The position numbers and the translations under genes are program-made. Positions 7,903-16,607 of a stretch of DNA of 52,972 nt are shown piece by piece. Within the stretch, counting starts at the first letter, position 1, and each line of letters begins with the position of its first letter. Location: contig CALNAJ010000019.1 in the NCBI GenBank assembly GCA_937874695.1, positions 1-52,972 on the forward strand, written 5' to 3'. The notes under the pieces are model-generated. The model had not been told where the DNA came from. It searched no databases and saw nothing but the letters and a program-made list of their open reading frames with translations. Origin of the DNA: an uncultured Lactobacillus sp. (GTDB taxonomy: Bacteria > Bacillota > Bacilli > Lactobacillales > Lactobacillaceae).

Positions 7903-8706
7903 GTGAGCTTAGAACAATTGGAAAGTTACTTGTTGTGGGCCACTGCCGTCATGGCAGTGATTGTCGTGCTCACTATTATCATTTACTATTGGTATTCACG
8001 TAAGAACTCAAACAACTATCTGGAAAACGATGAGATTGAATTGCGTTACTTTATTCAAAAGCAGGTCGACTTTCGGGGACAGACCACCGGCTATGAGTGC
8101 CTGCTTCGCCAACATGAGTGGGATGATTCATGGTCATTACCACAGAATCTAGATTCGTTGCCGTTACAACGGGTAATTTTTTTGCTTACGGACACTTTTA
8201 AAGCTTTGCCTGAGAAGCCAATTACATTGTCCATCAACCTGGAGTATGACCAAATTATCAGTCCGGATTTTCGCTACTTTGTTCGTTGGGCACTGTCCCG
8301 AATCGCGCCAATGAAATTGGCAGTGGAGTTCACCGCTACGGCTGACCAGCCAAAGTATAAGCGCTGGCTGTTCCGGCAACGGATTCGCGAGGCTCGGCAG
8401 TACGGTATGCACTTTGGGATTGATAACGTGGGGGCATCTTTGAATAATTTGAAGAGTATCGAGTGGATTTTGCCCGAAGTGGATTCGTTGAAGTGCTCCA
8501 TGCGTAGTTTCCGTAAGACTGACCCCAATGAATGGTTGGATCTCAACCTGCAGTTCTGGAATCAACTCTCTCAAAAGAACCACATTGAGCTAATCCTGAT
8601 GGGGGTTGAAGACGAGCAGGACCAACAACTCGCGGATCAATTGAAGATTAAGACGCGGCAGGGGTATCTTTTTGCCCGGCCCAGCAATCCTGGAATGAGG
8701 CGTTAA
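7903..8706 (+). CDS. Membrane-anchored degenerate EAL-domain protein
   Basis: A 267-residue protein with one N-terminal membrane helix (about 11-31) and an EAL-like domain (about 45-262). Family positions can be traced: E65-C-L for EAL, N112, E142, D174, K197 and QGYLFARP (253-260). The second Asp of the DDFG motif is N175, and the Glu of EGVE is replaced by Met (LMGVE, 233). Loss of these metal and catalytic residues predicts no c-di-GMP hydrolysis but possible ligand binding. It starts at GTG with GGAGGTGA just upstream. One base separates its stop from the next gene, and a glycosyltransferase follows, so a receptor role controlling polysaccharide synthesis is inferred. Confidence 0.82.
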   Translation: MSLEQLESYLLWATAVMAVIVVLTIIIYYWYSRKNSNNYLENDEIELRYFIQKQVDFRGQTTGYECLLRQHEWDDSWSLPQNLDSLPLQRVIFLLTDTFKALPEKPITLSINLEYDQIISPDFRYFVRWALSRIAPMKLAVEFTATADQPKYKRWLFRQRIREARQYGMHFGIDNVGASLNNLKSIEWILPEVDSLKCSMRSFRKTDPNEWLDLNLQFWNQLSQKNHIELILMGVEDEQDQQLADQLKIKTRQGYLFARPSNPGMRR

Positions 8707-8707
8707 C

Positions 8708-9217
8708 ATGCGTGATAAAAAGCAAGACCGGCAACAGCTCTATTCAGATGAATATTTTGAGAAGGGCCACTGGGGATTAAAGATTCGGCAAACACTGATT
8801 GGCCTCATCGGCTGGATCTGTGTGTTTGTCCCGGTTATCATTACCGTGCTATCCTTCTGGGCATCTTACAATCCGAAGATTATTCACCTCTGGTCATATA
8901 GCGAGGGAATTTTTGAAATTAAATTCATTGGGATTCTGCTCCTGTTTGCCTTCGTTCTCGTCTCTCTGTTTGCGGTGGGGATGACCATCATCCAGAACCG
9001 TAAGCGTGACCGGGTCGTCGAACAGTGGCCGACGTTTAATCCCATCAATCAACGGAAGCGTGAGGACCAGCTTGGAAAATTTATGGATGAACGCTTCGGT
9101 GATCAGGAGTTTCGAGAGAATGTCCGTCACTATCAGGTTAAGCCAGAGCAGAATTTAGATACGGATCAGATTCACCAATTGTATGAGCAACATGATTTAA
9201 ACGACTTAGACGAGTAG
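8708..9217 (+). CDS. Two-helix membrane protein of the glycosyltransferase operon, unknown function
   Basis: 169 residues: a charged N-terminus, two hydrophobic helices (about 30-52 and 75-98), then a basic-acidic cytoplasmic-looking tail of about 70 residues. I do not recognise a family. It lies one base after the EAL-like gene and about 14 bases before the glycosyltransferase start, so the three are almost certainly co-transcribed. A PgaD-like accessory role, a small membrane partner of a PgaC-type synthase, is suggested by size, topology and context, but sequence similarity to PgaD is not evident by eye. Confidence 0.75.
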   Translation: MRDKKQDRQQLYSDEYFEKGHWGLKIRQTLIGLIGWICVFVPVIITVLSFWASYNPKIIHLWSYSEGIFEIKFIGILLLFAFVLVSLFAVGMTIIQNRKRDRVVEQWPTFNPINQRKREDQLGKFMDERFGDQEFRENVRHYQVKPEQNLDTDQIHQLYEQHDLNDLDE

Positions 9218-9231
9218 GAGGTGTGACCAGC

Positions 9232-10560
9232 GTGTCCAATATCTTTATTGATAGTATTCTACGGGCGACTGTGGGGAAGACCATTTTTAATGTTTTCTTG
9301 TTAATTTTGTGTCTATATCCTGTGGTGGGGTCCTTTTTTTGGTTCGCCGGCGCATTGTCCTATCGTTTCTTGAAGACCAATAAGCGGGACACGGCGGCTG
9401 CCGCCCGGTACATTCCCGTGGAGTACCAGCCAATGGTCACCATCATGATTCCGGCACATAACGAAGAAGTCATGATTGAGGAGACGATTACCTACTTATT
9501 TGAAGAACTGAATTACGAGAATTTCGAAGTTTTGGTGATGAACGATGGATCGACCGATAAGACTGGGGCCATTATCACCCGGCTGCAGGAAAAGTACCCG
9601 CGGTTACGGACGGTAGAAATTCTGAAGAATAAGGGAAAGGCCCACGCCTTTAATATTGGGATGTATTTTGCCAAAGGGGAGTACATCCTCAGTAACGATG
9701 CCGACACGATACCGGAACCGGACGCGCTGATGAAGTATATGAATTTTTTCATGCGAGATCGCGATATGAACACGTCCGCTGTGACGGCCAACATGGATGT
9801 TCAGAATCGAACAACGCTGTTGGGCAAGTCTCAAACCGTTGAGTTCACCAGTATCGTGGGCGTTATCAAACGGAGTCAGACCGCTGTTAACGACTCGATG
9901 TACGCCTACAGCGGGGCCAACACGTTGTATAAAAAAGATTTTTTGATCGACGTTGGTGGCTTCCGGCAAAATCGGGCCACTGAGGACATTAGCATTGCTT
10001 GGGACCACCAGATGCTGGGGGCTGTCCCGCGTTTTGCACCGAACATCATCTTTCACATGAATGTGCCGGAAACAATTCGGGACCTCTACCACCAGCGTAA
10101 ACGGTGGGCACAGGGAGGGACTGAGGTGTGGTTGACCAATATTAAAAAGTTCCTGCGGCATCCGGTTGAGCACCGTTATCAGTGGTCAATGTTTGTAGAT
10201 TCCACGTTATCGATTATCTGGTCATTCTTCTTCACGATTACGTCAGTCGCCTTCATTGCGTTGATGCTGTACTTCCTGTTTACGGGAAATTACGAGCGCT
10301 TGATGCATGGTATCGTGATTTCGTTTATTTTTGTGACGTTTGAAATGTTTGCCGGCTTCATGCAGTTACTGGCGGCACTGTTGCTGGATCACCACGGGGC
10401 CAAGATGAAATACCTCTTCTTTGCGCCGCTGTATATGCTCTTCTATTGGATGGTCAACCCAATCACTGTGGTCATGACCTTTATTCCGGCATTGAAGACC
10501 ATCCTCGGATTTGGTTCTGGAACCTGGGTCAGCCCTAAGCGTCAGTCGATGAAAAAATAA
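9232..10560 (+). CDS. Processive family 2 glycosyltransferase (PgaC/IcaA-like)
   Basis: About 442 residues. One or two N-terminal membrane helices precede a GT-A catalytic domain with the full processive signature: MNDGSTD (first Asp near 105), SNDADT (DxD near 156-158), ATEDI (catalytic Asp near 252) and QRKRW (near 288-292). Several C-terminal helices follow. This architecture belongs to poly-N-acetylglucosamine, cellulose or hyaluronan-type synthases, which polymerise and export polysaccharide. The GTG at 9232 is chosen because TAGGAGGTG ends eight bases upstream; the in-frame GTG at 9223 overlaps that ribosome site. The upstream EAL-like protein may regulate it. The sugar made cannot be deduced. 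Confidence 0.88.
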   Translation: MSNIFIDSILRATVGKTIFNVFLLILCLYPVVGSFFWFAGALSYRFLKTNKRDTAAAARYIPVEYQPMVTIMIPAHNEEVMIEETITYLFEELNYENFEVLVMNDGSTDKTGAIITRLQEKYPRLRTVEILKNKGKAHAFNIGMYFAKGEYILSNDADTIPEPDALMKYMNFFMRDRDMNTSAVTANMDVQNRTTLLGKSQTVEFTSIVGVIKRSQTAVNDSMYAYSGANTLYKKDFLIDVGGFRQNRATEDISIAWDHQMLGAVPRFAPNIIFHMNVPETIRDLYHQRKRWAQGGTEVWLTNIKKFLRHPVEHRYQWSMFVDSTLSIIWSFFFTITSVAFIALMLYFLFTGNYERLMHGIVISFIFVTFEMFAGFMQLLAALLLDHHGAKMKYLFFAPLYMLFYWMVNPITVVMTFIPALKTILGFGSGTWVSPKRQSMKK

Positions 10561-10743
10561 GACTAGGCGTGTGGTAAGTGGCCGTAATTAGAAGATTTTT
10601 AGTCGTGCTAATTTGGTATATACCGATAGTGTACCATGTTTGCTGACACCGGTGTGTAAAGTGTTTGTAAAGGTATTGAGGCAGGGTACAAACGTATTTT
10701 AGTCGTCAATAACTAACTGATTAACAGTTGTCATCTAAATATA

Positions 10744-10784
10744 AAAAATGGTGTATCCTCAAACAATCGGGATACACCATTTTT
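10744..10784. terminator. Bidirectional terminator between GT2 and mnmM
   Basis: AAAAATGGTGTATCC/GGATACACCATTTTT is a perfect 15-bp stem with U runs on both strands, serving the minus-strand mnmM gene and possibly the upstream plus-strand operon. The remaining intergenic bases from 10561 show nothing recognisable. Confidence 0.9.
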
Positions 10785-10790
10785 AGTCAG

Positions 10791-11357
10791 TTACCGCCGT
10801 TCAATCGCGAGTAAAAACGGGGGATTATGCACTTGATTAATGAAGCCATACTGCAACACTTGATAGACCTTCTGTGGCAATTGTTGACAGAAGTCCACCA
10901 CGGCATTCCGTTCCGTCTGACCACCGGGATGGCCGTAGTAGACGACCAGAATGATCCGACCACCACGTGGCAGGTGTTTCAATAGTTCCGTTACGGCAGC
11001 TAGGGTCGTGGTGGGCTGGGTAATCAGTGACTTGTCGCCACCTGGGAGGTAGCCCAAGTTGAAGATGGCCCCGCTCACCGGTGTGGTAGCCGTGAGATAA
11101 TCCCCGACGTGCTCGTGCCCCGTCGCATGGAGCTCGACCTGAGGCGCCAGTCCCGTCAACGTTAACTGCGTCTGGGTTTCCTTGAGCGCCGCCTCTTGAA
11201 TGTCAAAGCCAATCACGTGGCCCGTTTTACCGACCAAACTTGCTAGAAATGTCGTATCGTGGCCGTTTCCCACGGTGGCATCGACAACGGTATCACCGGG
11301 GCCGACACACTCACTGAGTAGGGTGTGACTGTACGTTAAAGCATTGGGTAAATTCAT
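10791..11357 (-). CDS. mnmM: tRNA mnm5(s2)U34 methyltransferase MnmM (YtqB family)
   Basis: A 188-residue class I SAM-dependent methyltransferase. Motif I is VVDATVGNGHD (about 23-33), motif II VIGFDIQ, and the family-specific FNLGYLPGGD (near 99) precedes RGGRIILVVYYGHPGG. This is the YtqB/rRNA_methylase-like family, recently assigned as MnmM, which methylates aminomethyl-(2-thio)uridine at tRNA wobble position 34 to complete mnm5(s2)U in Gram-positive bacteria. Its ATG overlaps the stop of the upstream PAP2 gene by one base, indicating translational coupling. The family call is firm; the specific activity follows from the family. Confidence 0.87.
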   Translation of the reverse strand: MNLPNALTYSHTLLSECVGPGDTVVDATVGNGHDTTFLASLVGKTGHVIGFDIQEAALKETQTQLTLTGLAPQVELHATGHEHVGDYLTATTPVSGAIFNLGYLPGGDKSLITQPTTTLAAVTELLKHLPRGGRIILVVYYGHPGGQTERNAVVDFCQQLPQKVYQVLQYGFINQVHNPPFLLAIERR

Positions 11358-11995
11358 TATAAATCATCTCCGTAACGCGTTAGATACCATTGGGTGACCG
11401 TCAGCAGGACGAAGCCCAGTGACCAGCCAGCGACGACATCGCTAGGGTAGTGGACCCCTACGTAGACCCGCGACAGGCCAATGATTATGATCCATAGGCT
11501 TAGTACGCCGATGAGCAGCCACCGCCAGCCGGTGTGATGCCGCAGTGACCAGCCAATCAGGACGATTACCGTGCCCCACAGCAGCATTGCCGTGATGGAG
11601 TGACCGCTGGGAAAACTGTAGGAGCTGGCCGCCACGAGCCGGTCAACCGTGGGCCGGTCACGCCGGACCACGTGCTTAATGATACTGTTACCGACTCCCG
11701 CCCAGACCAGCACGTTCCAGCCGAGGAAGAGGGCCCCACGGTACCGCCGGGCAATCACCAGACCCGCAATAATCAACAGGGCCATCCAGGAGACTGGCTG
11801 TGGATTGCCGCTTTTGGTAATGCTGATGATCGTCTGCGTCAGTCCGTGAGACAACGGCTGCCGAATCCAGCTGATAATAGTATGGTCAAATGCGGTCAAC
11901 CAGCTTTGTTGATAGACGACACCAATCAGATCGAGTAAAAAAATAATCCCCGCGGCCATGGTGAACCGCCAGCGAAGCTTTGAAATAGGTGGCAT
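11357..11995 (-). CDS. PAP2-family membrane phosphatase
   Basis: A 212-residue integral membrane protein of about six helices with the three PAP2 active-site motifs: KHVVRRDRP (about 104-112), SFPSGHS (about 127-133) and SRVYVGVHYPSDV (about 175-187). These enzymes remove phosphate from lipid substrates, for example undecaprenyl pyrophosphate, phosphatidylglycerophosphate or diacylglycerol pyrophosphate; which one is not determined. AAAGGAGG precedes the ATG. A minus-strand extended -10, TGCTATACT (12110-12118), lies about 115 bases upstream. It overlaps and probably co-transcribes mnmM. Confidence 0.9.
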   Translation of the reverse strand: MPPISKLRWRFTMAAGIIFLLDLIGVVYQQSWLTAFDHTIISWIRQPLSHGLTQTIISITKSGNPQPVSWMALLIIAGLVIARRYRGALFLGWNVLVWAGVGNSIIKHVVRRDRPTVDRLVAASSYSFPSGHSITAMLLWGTVIVLIGWSLRHHTGWRWLLIGVLSLWIIIIGLSRVYVGVHYPSDVVAGWSLGFVLLTVTQWYLTRYGDDL

Positions 11996-12216
11996 GAAGA
12001 GCCGCCTCCTTTATAGGTATGAAATTGTTGTGTGTCATGAACGATTCATGACCGCCACTTTTTGGATAAATGAGACGCAATATTATTTTTTCGATAATCA
12101 ATCCTTTTCAGTATAGCACATCGGCCAGCAGACACTACCTGACAGTTTGAGTCATTCAGTGGGCAAGAGGGTCGCCTGGTTCCAATCAGAAAACTGATAA
12201 GAATCCCGTGAAGCCC

Positions 12217-12245
12217 TTGCTTTTCCGGGGGTGGTTTGCTAAGAT
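12217..12245 (+). promoter_or_regulatory. Promoter of the leuS T-box transcript
   Basis: TTGCTT and TAAGAT are spaced by 17 bases, with TGC before the -10 hexamer. Transcription would start around 12252, immediately before the T-box leader. Confidence 0.7.
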
Positions 12246-12251
12246 GAAAAC

Positions 12252-12496
12252 AATTTGATTATTCAAAGACGTTGACGAGAAGTAGTAGTTCTGGTGAGTA
12301 TTTAGAAAGCGGATGGTCGCTGCAAATCCGTTACTCCAGGGACGAACTTATCTCCGAGTCACTTCTGCCGAAAGGTGGGCGTTTGGCGACGTTATCAGCC
12401 GGAATGAGCCTCGAAGTTGTTTCGAGGAAATGTAGGTGGTACCGCGCTTAGACGCCCTGCAGGAGCCCATTTTGGGCTGCTGGGGGCTTTTTTTGT
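12252..12496 (+). promoter_or_regulatory. T-box leader controlling leuS
   Basis: The conserved T-box AGGTGGTACCGCG lies at 12434-12446. It is followed by a GC-rich terminator (12453-12496) with a run of seven T residues, into which the T-box strand can alternatively pair. Stem I lies upstream, and CTT in the context GAACTT (12347-12349) is the likely leucine specifier codon, with CTC (12352-12354) as an alternative. Uncharged tRNA-Leu stabilises the antiterminator and allows leuS expression. Confidence 0.93.
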
Positions 12497-12530
12497 GGCA
12501 CGACGTTAATTGAGAAAGGGAGCGAAATTT

Positions 12531-14960
12531 TTGGCTTACAAACACCAAATTATTGAGCACAAGTGGCAACATTACTGGCGGGTCAACGAAACGTTCAAGA
12601 CCGCTGACACCCAAACGAAACCAAAGTATTACGTTTTAGACATGTTCCCTTATCCTTCTGGGCAAGGGCTGCACGTTGGGCATCCTGAAGGGTACACGGC
12701 AACTGATATCATGGCCCGTTTGAAGCGGATGCAAGGCTTCAACGTCCTGCACCCAATGGGCTGGGACGCTTTCGGTTTACCAGCCGAACAGTACGCCTTG
12801 AAGACGGGGCACAACCCTAAGGACTTCACCGCACACAACATCAAGAACTTCAAGCGGCAGATTCGTTCCCTGGGCTTCTCTTATGACTGGAGTCGCGAGG
12901 TCAACACGACCGACGAATCCTTCTACAAGTGGACCCAATGGATCTTCGAACAACTCTACAAGAAGGGCTTAGCCTACGAAGACAAGATCATGGTCAACTG
13001 GGCTCCCGACTTCATGGGTGGGACTGTTGTGGCCAACGAAGAAGTCATTGACGGCAAGACGGAACGTGGGGGTTACCCCGTTTACCGCGTGCCAATGCGC
13101 CAATGGGTGCTGAAAATCACGGCCTACGCAGACCGTTTGATCGACGACCTGGACGACTTGGACTGGCCTGACAGCATCAAGGAAATGCAACGGAACTGGA
13201 TCGGTCGTTCTGAAGGTGCCAGCGTCTTCTTCCCAGTCGATGGGCAAGAAGACACCAAGGTTGAGGTCTACACGACCCGTCCCGACACGTTATTTGGGGC
13301 AACCTACATGGTCTTAGCCCCAGAGCACGACTTGGTCGACCAGATTACGACGCCGGAACAAGCCGATGCCGTAAAGGCCTACAAGGCTGCCATTGAAAGC
13401 AAGTCCGATCTCGAACGGACCGACTTGAACAAGGACAAGACCGGGGTATTTACCGGGGCTTACGGCATCAACCCACTGAGCGGCAAGAAGTTGCCAATCT
13501 GGATTGGTGATTACGTACTGGCATCCTACGGGACTGGGGCCATCATGGCCGTGCCTGCTCACGATGACCGGGACAACGAATTTGCTCAGAAATTCAACCT
13601 GCCAATCACCCAAGTTATCGCGGGTGATGACGATACCGACGTCCAAAAGGCCGCATACACCGGCGATGGCGAACACATCAACTCCGACTTCCTGAATGGG
13701 ATGGACAAGAAGACCGCCATCAAGGCCGCTATCGACTGGCTCGAAGAACACGACGCTGGGCACAAGCAAGTTAACTTCCGCCTGCGTGACTGGATCTTCT
13801 CCCGTCAACGCTACTGGGGTGAACCAATTCCCGTTATTCACTGGGAAGATGGCGAAACCACGTTGGTTCCTGAAAACGAATTGCCTTTGAAGCTGCCAGC
13901 AGCTAAGCAACTCGAACCTTCTGGTACCGGTGAAAGCCCACTGGCTAACCTGGATGACTGGGTGAACGTTGTGGACGAGAATGGTCGTAAAGGGAAACGT
14001 GAAACCAACACCATGCCACAATGGGCTGGGAGTTCATGGTACTTCCTGCGTTACATTGATCCACACAACGACCAAGCCATTGCCGATCCCGACAAGCTGA
14101 AATACTGGATGCCAGTTGACCTGTACATTGGTGGGGCCGAACATGCCGTCTTGCATTTGCTCTACGCACGGTTCTGGCACAAGTTCCTCTACGACCTCGG
14201 TGTCGTTCCTACCAAGGAACCTTTCCAGAAGTTAGTTAACCAGGGGATGATTCTGGGGACTAACCACGAAAAGATGTCCAAGTCCAAGGGGAACGTCATC
14301 AATCCCGACGAAATCGTCGAGAAGGATGGGGCCGATACCTTACGGCTGTACGAAATGTTCATGGGGCCATTGGAAGCTTCCAAGCCTTGGAGCACGGAAG
14401 GCATCAACGGTTCTCGTCGTTGGCTGGACCGAGTATGGCGGTTATTGATCGATGATAACAACCGTCTGCGCGACCGGGTCACGATGATCAACGATGGTAA
14501 GCTGGACAAGATCTACAACCAGACCGTTAAGACGGTGAGTGAAGACCTTGAAGCCATGCGCTTCAACGTGGCCATCTCACAATTGATGGTCTTCGTTAAC
14601 GAAGCCTACAAGGCTGACAGTCTCCCATTGATCTACATGGAAGGCTTCGTCAAGATGATCGCGCCAATCGTGCCACATATTGCCGAAGAACTATGGTCAT
14701 TGATGGGTCACGACGAGACGATTTCTTACGAGAAATGGCCAACCTACGACCCTAAGCAATTGGTTGAAGACGTGGTTGAAATGGTTGTCCAAGTCAACGG
14801 TAAGGTCCGCGCCCACTTGAAGGTCGCTAAGGACGCTGCCAAGGATGACATTGAAGCCGCAGCATTGGCTGATGACACGGTCAAGATGCATACGGATGGC
14901 AAGACTATTCGTAAGGTGATCGTGGTGCCAGGCAAGCTGGTTAACATTGTTGCCAACTAG
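12531..14960 (+). CDS. leuS: Leucyl-tRNA synthetase
   Basis: About 809 residues, normal for bacterial LeuRS. The class I HIGH signature appears as HVGH (near 48) and KMSKS as EKMSKSKGN (near 580). The CP1 editing domain lies between them (for example TTRPDTLFGATYMVLAPEH), and a C-terminal tRNA-binding region ends in KVIVVPGKLVNIV. The start is taken as TTG at 12531, which gives the usual N-terminus (M)AYKHQ and has AAAGGGAG upstream. An in-frame TTG at 12510 lies before this ribosome site. Expression is controlled by the T-box upstream, and a terminator follows at 14990. Confidence 0.96.
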   Translation: MAYKHQIIEHKWQHYWRVNETFKTADTQTKPKYYVLDMFPYPSGQGLHVGHPEGYTATDIMARLKRMQGFNVLHPMGWDAFGLPAEQYALKTGHNPKDFTAHNIKNFKRQIRSLGFSYDWSREVNTTDESFYKWTQWIFEQLYKKGLAYEDKIMVNWAPDFMGGTVVANEEVIDGKTERGGYPVYRVPMRQWVLKITAYADRLIDDLDDLDWPDSIKEMQRNWIGRSEGASVFFPVDGQEDTKVEVYTTRPDTLFGATYMVLAPEHDLVDQITTPEQADAVKAYKAAIESKSDLERTDLNKDKTGVFTGAYGINPLSGKKLPIWIGDYVLASYGTGAIMAVPAHDDRDNEFAQKFNLPITQVIAGDDDTDVQKAAYTGDGEHINSDFLNGMDKKTAIKAAIDWLEEHDAGHKQVNFRLRDWIFSRQRYWGEPIPVIHWEDGETTLVPENELPLKLPAAKQLEPSGTGESPLANLDDWVNVVDENGRKGKRETNTMPQWAGSSWYFLRYIDPHNDQAIADPDKLKYWMPVDLYIGGAEHAVLHLLYARFWHKFLYDLGVVPTKEPFQKLVNQGMILGTNHEKMSKSKGNVINPDEIVEKDGADTLRLYEMFMGPLEASKPWSTEGINGSRRWLDRVWRLLIDDNNRLRDRVTMINDGKLDKIYNQTVKTVSEDLEAMRFNVAISQLMVFVNEAYKADSLPLIYMEGFVKMIAPIVPHIAEELWSLMGHDETISYEKWPTYDPKQLVEDVVEMVVQVNGKVRAHLKVAKDAAKDDIEAAALADDTVKMHTDGKTIRKVIVVPGKLVNIVAN

Positions 14961-14989
14961 TCGTTATTAAAGTATAAATGGATGATATA

Positions 14990-15031
14990 AGTGCCAGTCA
15001 CTTTCCTAACGGAAGGGGGCTGGCACTTTTT
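14990..15031 (+). terminator. Terminator of leuS
   Basis: AGTGCCAG/CTGGCACT with an inner CTTTCC/GGAAGG pairing is followed by a T run, 30 bases past the leuS stop. Confidence 0.9.
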
Positions 15032-15035
15032 GATT

Positions 15036-15244
15036 GGCATATTCTAATATGGAATTTTGGCGATTGAAAATTCTATATTACCTTGGAAATATCGCAGATT
15101 CATATGCTGACCTACTACAAGGGAACAACTACGGTGCGTAGTCATTTGATGAGCAAAGAGCTAAACAATACATTCAAGGTTTACAAGTAAGAAAGACTAT
15201 CCACGGAATAGCTTTTTTTGAAATTATACTAAGGCACTGTCGAA
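15036..15244 (+). pseudogene. Decayed copy of the 3' end of the downstream secreted-protein gene
   Basis: This stretch aligns base by base with the tail of the 15399-16349 gene and about 60 bases beyond its stop (roughly 16190-16408). Examples are the shared CATATG(C/G)(T/G)GACCTACTACAAGG and TCATTTGATGAGCAAA. Relative to the intact copy it has lost one base near 15080-15092 (frameshift) and has a TAC to TAG change at 15139, so it cannot encode the tail. Only the last 50 or so codons are present; no 5' portion is found. It looks like the remnant of a tandem duplication. Confidence 0.85.
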
Positions 15245-15341
15245 GACAATCTGCAAGAAGTCAGAGAACTAATTGACCAGCGGAAAGCTGCTTTAAAAGA
15301 GTAACAGTAAACCACCCTGCCGGTTAATAGGGTGTTTTTTA
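15245..15341 (+). pseudogene. Short coding-like remnant with its own terminator
   Basis: Immediately after the duplicated tail, one frame reads TVEDNLQEVRELIDQRKAAL..., a charged helix ending at a TAA at 15302-15304, without a start codon or ribosome site. A hairpin CACCCT/AGGGTG with six T residues (15313-15340) follows. It looks like the last codons and terminator of a lost gene. The parent family is not recognisable from so short a piece. Confidence 0.4.
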
Positions 15342-15359
15342 ATGTCGTCCGGCTTGCGT

Positions 15360-15365
15360 TATAAT
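15360..15365 (+). promoter_or_regulatory. -10 element of the secreted-protein gene
   Basis: A consensus TATAAT with a TTTTAA at -35 spacing. It lies inside the 5' extension of the reading frame, which argues that translation starts downstream at 15399. Confidence 0.6.
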
Positions 15366-15398
15366 GTTTACCAAGGAACTATATTAGGGGGTAATTAT

Positions 15399-16349
15399 TT
15401 GTTTAAGATGGGAAGTAAGAGCGCGGTAGCATTAATGCTGCTGGGTGCTGTGGTCGGTAGTTTGGCCGTTACTAATGCCAGTGCAAGCAGTAGTAAAAAT
15501 GCTGCGGCGACTAACAAAAAAATAACTAGCGAGTTTGATAAGGTTGGTATTCGTAACCTAACAAAGATCACGCGGACTAGCGATAGTCGTACTAGTGCAG
15601 GTGAATTACAGCCGGATGTATTTACGGTATCTAAGGCGCTAAGCTTAGGGAATCAGTACCGAAACAAAGGTGCAAAGATTGGTAAAAACTCTGTTGTAGT
15701 TGGCAGTGTTGATAGCCGGGGACTTGCCAGCGTGAAGAACACCACTCTTTCAAAGAAAAATCAGAAAAAAGTATTCAGTAAGATTGGTAACAAGTGGCAA
15801 TATAGCATATCCATGAGCACCGTTAAGCCATCAATATTAAAGAGTCATAATGCTAAAACCGCTTTTGCATATGGCGGCTATTCAAACCTACCCGATCTTT
15901 ACCGGGCTGGTTCAAATTCAAGTAGCCAAGTAAGTAGTAAGAAATTTATAACGGTGACTGCGGACAACTATTTGAATTATTACACGAACAATACTAATTA
16001 CACCAAAATTTCTCAATCAGTTAAAATTAAAAAATTCAACCGTGGAAAGTCAGTTTATACTTACTATCTGGCTAAACCATTGAACGGGTTTGGAACAAAG
16101 AAGGTCAAGGTTTCTGGGAAAACTTTGTATCGGTTGAAAATGTCGCTTGGTGATGTGTTCCAAGCTAAGGACGACAAAAATGGTGACGCAGATGGATTCA
16201 GAATTATGGTAAAAGTTGGTAATCAAAAGTTCTATACCAATCTTGGCAATATTGCAGAGTCATATGCGGACCTACTACAAGGCAACAATTATGGTGCGTA
16301 CTCATTTGATGAGCAAAAGGCTAAGGAATACATTCAAGGTTTACAATAA
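15399..16349 (+). CDS. Secreted protein of unknown function
   Basis: About 316 residues. The TTG at 15399 is favoured because TAGGGGG lies seven bases upstream and a promoter -10 lies between it and the earlier in-frame ATG; ATG 15408 is an alternative. A clear signal peptide (GSKSAVALMLLGAVVGSLAV...NASA) precedes a Ser/Thr/Lys/Asn-rich basic mature protein with no cysteine and no wall anchor. I do not recognise a domain. The C-terminus is acidic and ordered-looking (YADLLQG...FDEQKAKEYIQGLQ). The gene is AT-richer than leuS, and its tail is duplicated and decayed just upstream, signs of a fast-evolving locus. It is probably secreted or loosely wall-bound. Confidence 0.75.
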   Translation: MFKMGSKSAVALMLLGAVVGSLAVTNASASSSKNAAATNKKITSEFDKVGIRNLTKITRTSDSRTSAGELQPDVFTVSKALSLGNQYRNKGAKIGKNSVVVGSVDSRGLASVKNTTLSKKNQKKVFSKIGNKWQYSISMSTVKPSILKSHNAKTAFAYGGYSNLPDLYRAGSNSSSQVSSKKFITVTADNYLNYYTNNTNYTKISQSVKIKKFNRGKSVYTYYLAKPLNGFGTKKVKVSGKTLYRLKMSLGDVFQAKDDKNGDADGFRIMVKVGNQKFYTNLGNIAESYADLLQGNNYGAYSFDEQKAKEYIQGLQ

Positions 16350-16607
16350 AAAAGGCTACCGTGAGGGCAGTCTTTTTTATTTTGAGATTATACTAAGATC
16401 TTGTCGAAGTGGTATAACCGGTTCTTTTACGTTTCTGCCCATATGTGCTAATATTGTGCTTTTAAAACGAAGAAGTCGAGTGAGATGTCTGGTCTGTTGC
16501 ATGCGGGTTTATACTCAGCAAGTCCAGACTTGACGATCTGCAAGAACGCAGGAATAGACCAGTTGAGATTATTTTAAAATGGAAAATGTAACCATCGTAT
16601 AAAAGTA
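16350..16607. other. Gap after the secreted-protein gene
   Basis: A weak hairpin with a T6 run follows the stop (16353-16377). A longer region around 16479-16555 has nested inverted repeats: CTGGTCT pairs with AGACCAG, TTGC with GCAA, and an inner AAGTC-CA-GACTT palindrome. No credible gene is seen. Confidence 0.4.

Noticed and set aside
13314..14021. Long 235-codon antisense frame within leuS
   Set aside because: It is the shadow of leuS; it has no start signals and is composed of codons complementary to the LeuRS frame.
15342..15398. Earlier ATG start for the secreted protein
   Set aside because: The codons overlap a TATAAT promoter element, and the signal peptide starts after 15399.
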